Of a stretch of 6,039 bases of DNA, positions 1-5,841 are shown in pieces. Below the pieces are notes generated by a model that did no database searches, was not told where the DNA came from, and saw only the letters and a program-made list of their open reading frames with translations. Within the stretch, counting starts at the first letter, position 1. Each line of letters starts with the position of its first letter. A program made the translations under genes and the position numbers. The stretch comes from an uncultured Collinsella sp. (lineage in GTDB: Bacteria; Actinomycetota; Coriobacteriia; Coriobacteriales; Coriobacteriaceae), in assembly GCA_902489965.1 (NCBI GenBank), contig CABUCA010000092.1, positions 1-6,039 of the forward strand. Direction: 5' to 3'.

Positions 1-2084
1 CGCGTGCAGCGCTTGAAGGTGATACCGCACACACGACCGGCCTCGTCCAGGTGAACTTCCTTGGGGCCCCAACCGCAGCTGATGTGCGCGCCGTCCTCGA
101 TGGCCTCGCGACGCTCTTCCTCGCTGGCGGGCATCTGGGCCTCGCTCTCCATGCAGAACATCTCAACGTGCTCGGAGCCCAGGCGGCAGGCGTTGCGCGC
201 GACATCGATAGCCACGTTGCCGCCACCCACCACGATGGTGCGGCCGGGCAGCGCGTCAATCTTGCCGCTGTTGACCTCGCGCAAGAAGTCGACGGCCACG
301 GTCACGTCCTCGGCGTCCTCGCCCGGAATACCGGCAAGGCGACCGCCCTGGCAGCCAATGGCCACGTAGAAGGCCTTAAAACCCTGTTCGCGCAGCTCGT
401 CAAGCGTCACATCGCGACCGACCTCCACGCCATAGCGGAACTCGGCGCCCATCAGGCGAATGATCTCGACCTCTGCCTCGATAACGTCCTTCTCCAGCTT
501 AAAGCTGGGAATGCCATAGGTGAGCATGCCGCCCGGGCGCTCGTTCTTCTCGAACACGACGGGCTTGTAGCCCTTCTCGGCCAGATAGAAGGCACAGGAC
601 AGGCCGGCCGGACCGGCACCGATAATGGCAATCTTCTGATCGAAGCCGCCAGCGCGCGTCGGCGTCACCACAGGTGGGACATAGCGGGTCGCGGCATCCA
701 GATCGCGCTGGGCGATAAACTTCTTGACCTCGTCGATGGCCACGGCGGCGTCCACACGGCCGCGGGTGCAGGCATCCTCACAGCGGCGGTTGCACACACG
801 GCCGCAGATAGCGGGCAGCGGGTTCTCGCGCTTGATGAGCGCCAGCGCCTCGTCATAGCGGCCCTGCGCCGCGAGCTTTAAGTAGCCCTGGACGGCAACG
901 TGCGCGGGGCAAGCCGTCTTGCAGGGCGCGGTGCCGGACTCGTGCGTCTCGATACGGTTATCGTTGCGGTAGTTGGGCGACCACTTGGTGTGGTCCCACT
1001 TGGTGGCATCGGGCAGCTCCTGGCGCGGATACTCGGGCACCTGTCCGCCGGCCTTTTTGCTGCAGAGCTTCTGGCCGAGCTTGGCGGCACCGGCGGGGCA
1101 CACCTCAACGCAGCGACCGCAGGCAACACACTTGTCCTTCTCGACCTTGGCGACATAGGCCGAGCGCGACAGGTTGGGCGTGTTGAACAGCTGCGAGGTG
1201 CGCAGGGCGTAGCACACGTTGACGTTGCAGTTGCAGATGGCGAAGATCTTGTTCTCGCCGTCGATGTTGGTGATCTGGTGCACAAAACCGTTGTCCTCGG
1301 CCTGGCGCAGGATGTCGTAGACCTCGTCGCGGGTCACGTAATGGCCACGATCGGTCTCGACCACGTAGTCGGCCATATCGCCCACGGCGATGCACCAATC
1401 GGCCGGGTCGTCGGCGCAGCCCTCACCCATCACGCGACGGCTCGCGCGGCAGCTGCAGGTGCTGGCGGCATACTTACCCTCGTATTTGTCGAGCCAGTGC
1501 TCTATATGCTCAATAGGCACCGACGTGCTCGCGGCATCGATAGCCTTCTCGACCGGAATGACATGCATGCCGATGCCGGCACCACCGGGCGGCACCATCG
1601 GCGTGGCCTTGGACAGCGGTCCCTTGGACGCCTGCTCAAAGAACTTGGCATAGACCGGGTGCTCCTCGAGCTGGCTCACGCGCATGTTGAGGAACTCGGC
1701 GGAACCCGGCACCAGCATGGGCAGCACCCACTGCTTGGCGTGCTCGGGGTTTTCCCAGTTGTACTCGAGCAGACCCGTGTAGCTCATGTCGTCGAGCATC
1801 TTCTCGATCTGGGTCTCGGGCATGCCGGTGAGCTTGGCCATCTCGGGCAGCGTATAGGGACGGCGCATCTTCATCTTGCAGAGCACTTCGGCCTGCTCGT
1901 CGGTTGCGGCCTCGGCAAACGACCAGTACTCGTAGCCCAGCAGCTCGTCGCGGTGCAACAGACGGTTGGTGCAGTGCTCGCACAGTTTGACGATGGCCTC
2001 GCGCGGATGCTCCGGTATCGGCGGCACGAACTCAGCGCCGATATCGGGCTCGGTATAGCTAATCCCCGGTCCGTTGAGAATCAT
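1..2084 (-). CDS. Multi-cluster 4Fe-4S / GltD-like FAD-NAD(P) oxidoreductase (3' end outside window)
   Basis: The minus-strand frame is open from the ATG at 2084-2082 to the left edge, giving 694 codons without a stop. Start choice is supported by a GAAGGGA ribosome site at 2090-2096, five bases upstream. Visible order: C35-x2-C38; a winged-helix-like segment around residues 76-110; a cysteine cluster C210-x-C212-x10-C223-x7-C231; C284-x-C286-x4-C291; a ferredoxin motif C319-x2-C322-x2-C325-x3-C329-P; a GltD/DPYD-type N-terminal Fe-S domain (C388, C392, then C427-x3-C431-x3-C435-x3-C439); an FAD Rossmann motif GAGPAG at 489-494 followed by a GltD-like PGGMLTYGIP; and a second nucleotide-binding motif VVGGGNVAID near 618-627. 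Members of the GltD family pass electrons between NAD(P)H, FAD and Fe-S clusters. By analogy with GltD about 100 residues or more are missing. It is probably a soluble cytoplasmic enzyme; the final electron acceptor or substrate is unknown. It is not a plain glutamate synthase small subunit, because of the extra N-terminal 380 residues and the absence of a visible gltB nearby. It is transcribed divergently from a TetR gene that probably regulates it. Confidence 0.9.
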   Translation of the reverse strand, partial: MILNGPGISYTEPDIGAEFVPPIPEHPREAIVKLCEHCTNRLLHRDELLGYEYWSFAEAATDEQAEVLCKMKMRRPYTLPEMAKLTGMPETQIEKMLDDMSYTGLLEYNWENPEHAKQWVLPMLVPGSAEFLNMRVSQLEEHPVYAKFFEQASKGPLSKATPMVPPGGAGIGMHVIPVEKAIDAASTSVPIEHIEHWLDKYEGKYAASTCSCRASRRVMGEGCADDPADWCIAVGDMADYVVETDRGHYVTRDEVYDILRQAEDNGFVHQITNIDGENKIFAICNCNVNVCYALRTSQLFNTPNLSRSAYVAKVEKDKCVACGRCVEVCPAGAAKLGQKLCSKKAGGQVPEYPRQELPDATKWDHTKWSPNYRNDNRIETHESGTAPCKTACPAHVAVQGYLKLAAQGRYDEALALIKRENPLPAICGRVCNRRCEDACTRGRVDAAVAIDEVKKFIAQRDLDAATRYVPPVVTPTRAGGFDQKIAIIGAGPAGLSCAFYLAEKGYKPVVFEKNERPGGMLTYGIPSFKLEKDVIEAEVEIIRLMGAEFRYGVEVGRDVTLDELREQGFKAFYVAIGCQGGRLAGIPGEDAEDVTVAVDFLREVNSGKIDALPGRTIVVGGGNVAIDVARNACRLGSEHVEMFCMESEAQMPASEEERREAIEDGAHISCGWGPKEVHLDEAGRVCGITFKRCT

Positions 2085-2176
2085 GGTTGTCCCTTCTCTT
2101 GCCACAGCCCAGCGAGACCGCGGCACCCCTCTTTTTTGCAGGCCGGGCATGCCCCCATGCCGTTCACCCGCCATTG

Positions 2177-2191
2177 TTGACATTGTGTCAA
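2177..2191. promoter_or_regulatory. Perfect palindrome, candidate TetR operator O1
   Basis: TTGACA-TTG-TGTCAA is a perfect inverted repeat with 6-bp arms and a 3-bp centre. It lies in the divergent region between the oxidoreductase and tetR. Its form matches O2 (TTGACG-AAC-CGTCAA), with centres 23 bp apart, close to two helical turns. TetR proteins normally bind short palindromes of this size next to their own gene. Binding by the adjacent regulator is inferred, not shown. Confidence 0.65.
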
Positions 2192-2193
2192 AA

Positions 2194-2224
2194 ATAGTAT
2201 TGACGAACCGTCAACAATATTCAA
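2194..2224 (-). promoter_or_regulatory. Possible leftward promoter of the oxidoreductase gene
   Basis: On the minus strand a TACTAT (-10-like, 2199-2194) follows a TTGAAT (-35-like, 2224-2219) with a long 19-bp spacer that contains operator O2. This would give a leader of about 100 nt. The spacing is poor, so the assignment is tentative. No clearly better hexamer pair was found in 2085-2272, and I could not assign a convincing rightward promoter for tetR; TTGACG at 2200-2205 could be its -35, but the -10 17 bp downstream (AAGACT) is weak. Confidence 0.25.
2200..2214. promoter_or_regulatory. Perfect palindrome, candidate TetR operator O2
   Basis: TTGACG-AAC-CGTCAA is a second perfect 6-3-6 inverted repeat sharing the TTGAC...GTCAA arms of O1. 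The arms resemble a -35 hexamer (TTGACA/TTGACG) on both strands, so a bound repressor would probably block polymerase in both directions. It sits 59 bp before the tetR start and 116 bp before the oxidoreductase start. Confidence 0.68.
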
Positions 2225-2272
2225 GACTGTTAGGCGAACGGTCAGGCAAAAGAGGATGAAAGGCGGCAAAAC

Positions 2273-2935
2273 ATGAGCAACAACACAGCAGATACCTCTG
2301 TGGTCGATGCCGTTCCCGCATCCGATAGCGCGGCAAAGCGCCTGACGGGCGACGAACGCCGTCGCGAGATCCTCGATGCCGTGCGCACCGTAAGCTCCGA
2401 GCTGGGCGTGTCCCACCTATCGGTATCGGCCGTGACCAAGCGAGCCGGCTGCACGCGTTCATTGTTCTACCACTACTTTGCCGATATGGACGCCGCCGTC
2501 ACCGCCGTCATGGACGAGGCGATCGACGGCTTTATCTCCGAACTCGAGCAGTGGAACGCCGACCGCACCGTCGGCGATATCGAAGGCGCGCTCGACACCG
2601 TCGCCCCGCTCTTTAAGCGCCTGGTCGCCAGCGGCCACGAGCTGCCGAGTACGCTCACCTCAAGCAGCGGCGCGCTCTACGGCGGCTTTTTGCACAACGT
2701 GGTCCAACGCGTGGCGCAGTATATCTGCGACACCACCGTGGTGGATTTTGTCGCCCATCATGAGCTACGCATCGACCATGTCTACGAGACGTTCTACACC
2801 CTCATCATGGGGTTGTTGATGTATATCCGCACGCACCCCGATGTGCCCGACGAGACGGTCAAGGAAATCATCGCCTCGACACTCCACATCGAGGGCTATA
2901 CCGCCAAGTATCCGGAGCGCAAGCCCCAGAACTGA
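2273..2935 (+). CDS. TetR/AcrR-family transcriptional regulator
   Basis: This 220-residue protein has the usual TetR length. After a polar N-terminal extension of about 25 residues comes the DNA-binding domain: ERRREILDAV (helix 1, about 28-37), then a helix-turn-helix with LSVSAVTKRAG (49-59) and TRSLFYHYFADMDAAVTAV (61-79), the classic F-Y-x-Y/H-F signature of the family. The remainder (about 80-220) is a helical ligand-binding and dimerisation domain without a recognisable subfamily signature, so the inducer is unknown. The ATG at 2273 follows GAAAGGCGG (2258-2266) at a spacing of six bases. It is divergent from the Fe-S flavoprotein, with two palindromes between them, and it lies 63 bp upstream of a membrane-protein gene on the same strand with which it may be co-transcribed. 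It most likely represses the divergent gene and itself; activation cannot be excluded. Confidence 0.93.
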   Translation: MSNNTADTSVVDAVPASDSAAKRLTGDERRREILDAVRTVSSELGVSHLSVSAVTKRAGCTRSLFYHYFADMDAAVTAVMDEAIDGFISELEQWNADRTVGDIEGALDTVAPLFKRLVASGHELPSTLTSSSGALYGGFLHNVVQRVAQYICDTTVVDFVAHHELRIDHVYETFYTLIMGLLMYIRTHPDVPDETVKEIIASTLHIEGYTAKYPERKPQN

Positions 2936-2940
2936 CGACA

Positions 2941-2980
2941 TTTGGCCAAACTGCCCGCGATCAGAAGAGGGGCCGCGGGC
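2941..2980 (+). other. Palindrome and short hairpin between tetR and the membrane-protein gene
   Basis: Just after the tetR stop lies the perfect 10-bp palindrome TTTGGCCAAA (2941-2950). It is followed by a 7-bp perfect inverted repeat GCCCGCG (2953-2959) / CGCGGGC (2974-2980) with a 14-base loop. No T-tract follows, so this is not a standard intrinsic terminator. It may affect mRNA stability or relative expression of the two genes, or be chance in GC-rich DNA. Confidence 0.3.
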
Positions 2981-2998
2981 GTGTGAAAGGAGAGCAGC

Positions 2999-4006
2999 AT
3001 GCTGTTCGATGTTTGGGGTAGCGATACCCTTATCCACTGGGCCGGCTGGGCCATAGTCTTTATTGGCCTGATCGTGCTCAACGAGGTCGGCCGCCGCACC
3101 AAGCTGGGCGCGGCAATCATCTTTGGCGTGGCTCCGCTGGCCATGACCATCTACTGCGCCGCCATCGCCATCGGCGTCTCGCAGGGTGCCGAGTGGGCGC
3201 TCACCAACCCCACCCATGTGTACCAGAACAGCTGGTTCCACTACGCCAAGGTATACGCGGCGCTGGCCGGCTGCTGGGGCTTCATTGCCATTAAGTACCA
3301 GTGGGGCAAGATCGGCAAGGCACATTGGTTCCGCGCATGGCCGTTTGTGATCGTCGCCATCAACATCATGATTGCCGTCGTATCCGACTTCGAGAGCGCC
3401 TATCACTTCTTTGTCCTGGGCGAGTCCACCTGGGTCACCTCCGAAGGTGCTACGCAGCTGGCCGGCTGGAACAACGTGTTCAACGGCATTGCCGGTATCA
3501 TCAACATCTTCTGCATGACCGGTTGGTGGAGCGTCTACGCCTCCGAGGATCAGACCGACATGCTGTGGCCCGACATGACCTGGGTCTACATCATCGCCTA
3601 CGATATCTGGAACTTCTGCTACACCTACAACTGCCTGCCCACCCACTCCTGGTTCTGCGGCTTTGCGCTGCTGCTGGCGCCCACCGTCGCCGCCTTTATC
3701 TGGAACAAGGGCGGCTGGATCCAGAACCGCGCCTTTACGCTTGCTATTTGGTGCATGTTTGCCCAGGTGTTCCCGTACTTCCAGGAGGAGTCCATCTTTG
3801 TGACCCACTCCACGCTCGACCCCGGCGCCGCCACCGCGGTCTCGATCGCCGCACTGGTCGCCAACGTCGCCGCGATCATCTACATCGCCTACCGTGCCAA
3901 GAAGCTCGGCCGCAATCCCTACAAGCAGGATGTCTTTGAGGGCACCAGCGATTGGGAGAAGGCTACCGCTCGCCGCGCCAAGGTGGATTACGCACACGCC
4001 GAGTAA
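2999..4006 (+). CDS. Polytopic membrane protein, DUF5692-like
   Basis: This 335-residue hydrophobic protein has about nine predicted membrane segments by eye: roughly residues 11-29, 36-58, 82-99, 112-128, 160-178, 193-212, 217-236, 244-262 and 278-298. A charged C-terminal tail follows (KKLGRNPYKQ, then acidic and basic residues), probably cytoplasmic. It is very rich in Trp and Tyr and carries cysteines in or near helices, including a block around 203-220 (DIWNFCYTYNCL then HSWFC). There is no signal peptide and no ATPase, permease or heme-binding signature that I recognise. The composition and length fit, from memory, the uncharacterised DUF5692 family found in Coriobacteriia and other anaerobes; this needs a profile search. 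The start is well supported by AAAGGAG (2986-2992) six bases upstream. It lies downstream of tetR on the same strand and is closed by a strong terminator. Transport, sensing or membrane redox roles are all possible; the function is unknown. Confidence 0.88.
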   Translation: MLFDVWGSDTLIHWAGWAIVFIGLIVLNEVGRRTKLGAAIIFGVAPLAMTIYCAAIAIGVSQGAEWALTNPTHVYQNSWFHYAKVYAALAGCWGFIAIKYQWGKIGKAHWFRAWPFVIVAINIMIAVVSDFESAYHFFVLGESTWVTSEGATQLAGWNNVFNGIAGIINIFCMTGWWSVYASEDQTDMLWPDMTWVYIIAYDIWNFCYTYNCLPTHSWFCGFALLLAPTVAAFIWNKGGWIQNRAFTLAIWCMFAQVFPYFQEESIFVTHSTLDPGAATAVSIAALVANVAAIIYIAYRAKKLGRNPYKQDVFEGTSDWEKATARRAKVDYAHAE

Positions 4007-4077
4007 CGCGCCTGGCGCAGACATCGCTTGAGCACGAAGCAGCATAGCCGGCTCCGCGCAACTCAACGCATTGTAGA

Positions 4078-4117
4078 GCCCCCGGAATGTGATTCGTTCG
4101 CGTTCCGGGGGCCTTTT
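4078..4117 (+). terminator. Rho-independent terminator after the membrane-protein gene
   Basis: The arms GCCCCCGGAA (4078-4087) and TTCCGGGGGC (4103-4112) are perfectly complementary. The pairing extends inward through TGTGA/TCGCG (two G-U pairs) to a five-base TTCGT loop, giving a stem of about 15 bp. CTTTTG follows at 4113-4118, supplying a short T-tract. It lies 72 bp after the stop at 4006 and ends the presumed tetR-membrane protein transcript. Confidence 0.85.
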
Positions 4118-4149
4118 GCCGCCGCGAGGATGCGGCCGAACGATGCGCT

Positions 4150-4239
4150 CGAGTTAAATCGGATCTTATATTTCGCACGCGCTTTATATGGCTCCATTTT
4201 TGGGTACAGTGTTGTCCCGATATTGAGCTTGGGGGATAT
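4150..4239 (+). promoter_or_regulatory. AT-rich upstream region of the acidic membrane protein gene
   Basis: After the terminator, the DNA becomes markedly AT-richer than the flanking genes, with TTATAT-like boxes at 4166-4171 and 4184-4189 and TACAGT at 4205-4210. One of these is probably the -10 of the next gene, but none has a good -35 at 16-18 bp, so the exact promoter is not assigned. A G-rich stretch, GGGGGA at 4231-4236, is the likely ribosome site. Confidence 0.3.
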
Positions 4240-5736
4240 ATGAAAGATGAGACGATGGGCCAAGAGGATGCGGCCCAAGATGCAGAAGCTTGCGCTGAGG
4301 CCTTGGAGAGCTTAGACCGGATTTCACTCGATGAGATTGCGTTTGACGATTCGGGCGTTGATGTGCAGGATGAGCCGGAAACCGAGGCGCAATCCGATGA
4401 TCAGGATGCAGGCGACGTTGAGCCTGCCGAGGATGAGGCAGATCACGAAGACACCGAAAGCGAGGCCGGCAACCAGCCCGAATCCGACACGGGCGAGGAA
4501 ACCGTCTTGCTCGACAGCTTACCGGCCGAGGATTCGCTGACCCGCGAGCTTCCTGGCCTGGGTTCCGCACCAGCCGTGGACGAGACCATCGCCATGGGCG
4601 ATATTCCCCTACCATCCGTTCCCTCGGCACGCGAGGCCGAGGTTCGCCATCGCAAGATGTCGCCCAAGCGCCGCAACCTGATGGTTGCCGGCGTTGTGGC
4701 CGTCGCGCTCGTCGCCGGCGGCGCAGGCTATGCTGCCTGGAACGGATATCAGCAAGAGCAGGCTGCCACTGTCGCCGCCAATGCCCACACGATGATGTCA
4801 GTGCAGATTGGCGTGCAGGCCGCGGGCCTCGACTGTTCCACTGGCTCAAAGATCCCCGTGCAGGTGAGTGGCCAGGACTCCGACGGCTCTTCTGTGAGCG
4901 AAACACTCTACGTTGACGAGCACGGCCGCGGCATCAAACTGCTGCCCGGCGATTACACGCTCTCCATCGCTGCCTCCCCCATCGCGGCCGACGGCACCAT
5001 CTATACCGTCCCGACCACCAAGACGCAGGTCACCGTTAAGAGCGATGGACAGGATTTAAGTGCCCAGGCCACCTTTAAGCTCAAGGTGCCTTCGGCCGAC
5101 ACGGTGACTGACGACCAGATCGATGCCGCCGCCAAGTATGCCGAGGAGGGCGGTGCGAGCTCCGCTGCGGCTGCCAAAGTGCTCCAGCAGGCAGCAACCG
5201 CGCGGCGCGACGCCGCCGTCAATGCCGTGAGCGCGCAAAAGGCACAGGCATCCCGTGATGCTGACGCTCGCCACAAGGCAACCGACCTCTACCAGCTCGA
5301 TATTCCCGTCGAGTGGTACGGCAAGGTCGCAACTTGGCAAAACGGAAGCACGCTATGCATCTATCTGGGCGACGACGCCAATACGCCGCTCGTGACGCTC
5401 GTTGCGGTGCGCGAGGGCGAGAGCTTTACGCCCGATGAAGGCGATACGGTTTTGGGCGCGGCCAATCTAGGCAACGGTTATACCGTCTACGCCAGCGGCC
5501 CCGTCTATCCGTACGTGGTGCCCCAGACCATCAACGGACGGACGCAGAACCCCGTGTCAACCTACCCCATGGACACGGCCATTGAGCTTGTCGAGCTTAC
5601 GACCGGCAACCGCTATACGTATAGCCAGATCAAGAACGACCTGGTGGGTAAAGACGGCAAGGCCGATGGTGCCACTAAGCTCGAAACCGACTACCTCGCG
5701 CAGATCCTGCTGCCGAGTATCAAAGCCCAGGACTAG
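4240..5736 (+). CDS. Single-pass membrane protein with acidic cytoplasmic domain and extracellular beta-rich domains
   Basis: This 498-residue protein has no family that I recognise. Residues 1-135 are highly acidic, low in hydrophobics and probably disordered. A basic stretch (RHRKMSPKRR, 136-145) precedes one membrane helix (about 147-165, Ala/Val/Gly-rich). By the positive-inside rule this puts the acidic part in the cytoplasm and residues 170-498 outside. The outer part begins with a likely beta-sandwich (about 187-283, with a LLPGDYTLSI turn typical of Ig-like or carboxypeptidase-regulatory-like folds). An Ala-rich helical stretch (288-347, probable coiled coil) follows, then a C-terminal domain (350-498) starting YQLDIPVEWYGKV. 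Only three cysteines are present (18, 199, 373); the two outside could form a disulfide. The ATG at 4240 follows GGGGGA with a short 3-base gap; the ATG at 4255 is an alternative start with a weaker ribosome site. It appears monocistronic, with a terminator upstream and a hairpin and convergent gene downstream. A cell-envelope role is inferred only from topology. Confidence 0.88.
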   Translation: MKDETMGQEDAAQDAEACAEALESLDRISLDEIAFDDSGVDVQDEPETEAQSDDQDAGDVEPAEDEADHEDTESEAGNQPESDTGEETVLLDSLPAEDSLTRELPGLGSAPAVDETIAMGDIPLPSVPSAREAEVRHRKMSPKRRNLMVAGVVAVALVAGGAGYAAWNGYQQEQAATVAANAHTMMSVQIGVQAAGLDCSTGSKIPVQVSGQDSDGSSVSETLYVDEHGRGIKLLPGDYTLSIAASPIAADGTIYTVPTTKTQVTVKSDGQDLSAQATFKLKVPSADTVTDDQIDAAAKYAEEGGASSAAAAKVLQQAATARRDAAVNAVSAQKAQASRDADARHKATDLYQLDIPVEWYGKVATWQNGSTLCIYLGDDANTPLVTLVAVREGESFTPDEGDTVLGAANLGNGYTVYASGPVYPYVVPQTINGRTQNPVSTYPMDTAIELVELTTGNRYTYSQIKNDLVGKDGKADGATKLETDYLAQILLPSIKAQD

Positions 5737-5762
5737 CCGGCCCGAAGACAGCCGCCCAACGC

Positions 5763-5829
5763 AGTTGCGGTGAAATAGGGATTGTTTTTGCTGGTCAAAC
5801 CGCAAAACAGTCCCTATTTCACCGCAACT
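5763..5829. repeat. Long near-perfect inverted repeat (67-nt hairpin) between convergent genes
   Basis: The arms 5763-5788 and 5804-5829 are 26 bases long and pair throughout, with one G-U wobble at 5782/5810. Each arm carries the sequence AGTTGCGGTGAAATAGGG or its complement. The 15-base centre can also fold (GC/GC and GGT/ACC with a CAA loop), so almost the entire element is one rod. It starts 27 bases after the stop of the plus-strand gene and ends 13 bases before the stop of the minus-strand gene. Neither side has a proper T-tract, so it is not a textbook terminator, though it may stop or protect both converging transcripts. The length and near-identity of the arms suggest a dispersed palindromic element. 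From memory, similar hairpins are scattered in Collinsella genomes; a genome search would settle this. Confidence 0.8.
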
Positions 5830-5841
5830 TATTGGTGGCAC

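Noticed and set aside
1..2084. Naming the flavoprotein gltD (glutamate synthase small subunit)
   Set aside because: Only the C-terminal half resembles GltD. The extra N-terminal Fe-S and winged-helix regions, and no visible gltB partner, argue against that specific role.
2145..2154. Palindrome GGGCATGCCC in the oxidoreductase leader as another operator
   Set aside because: It shares no sequence with the TTGACR/YGTCAA pair, and 10-bp GC palindromes occur often in DNA of this composition.
900..2180. 426-codon open frame on the plus strand opposite the oxidoreductase, with a similar 276-codon frame at 51-881
   Set aside because: The minus strand encodes a protein with clear cofactor motifs in one continuous frame. 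The plus-strand frames are His/Ala/Gly/Leu-rich shadows produced by third-position GC bias.
2177..2214. The two palindromes as a CRISPR or mobile-element end
   Set aside because: There are only two copies without uniform spacers, transposase or target duplication; their place beside tetR explains them as operators.
2765..4066. 433-codon open frame on the minus strand opposite the membrane-protein gene
   Set aside because: Its Gly/Asp/His-rich composition lacks family motifs, and it overlaps both tetR and a membrane protein with a strong ribosome site. It is an antisense shadow.
4028..4278. Short frames on both strands across the 4007-4239 gap
   Set aside because: They run through the terminator stem and the AT-rich upstream region, have no ribosome sites and show non-protein-like composition.
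5763..5829. Hairpin read as an ordinary intrinsic terminator
   Set aside because: Neither strand has a proper T-tract after the stem, and the arms are far longer and more perfect than terminators need. It was annotated as a repeat instead, although it may still affect transcription.
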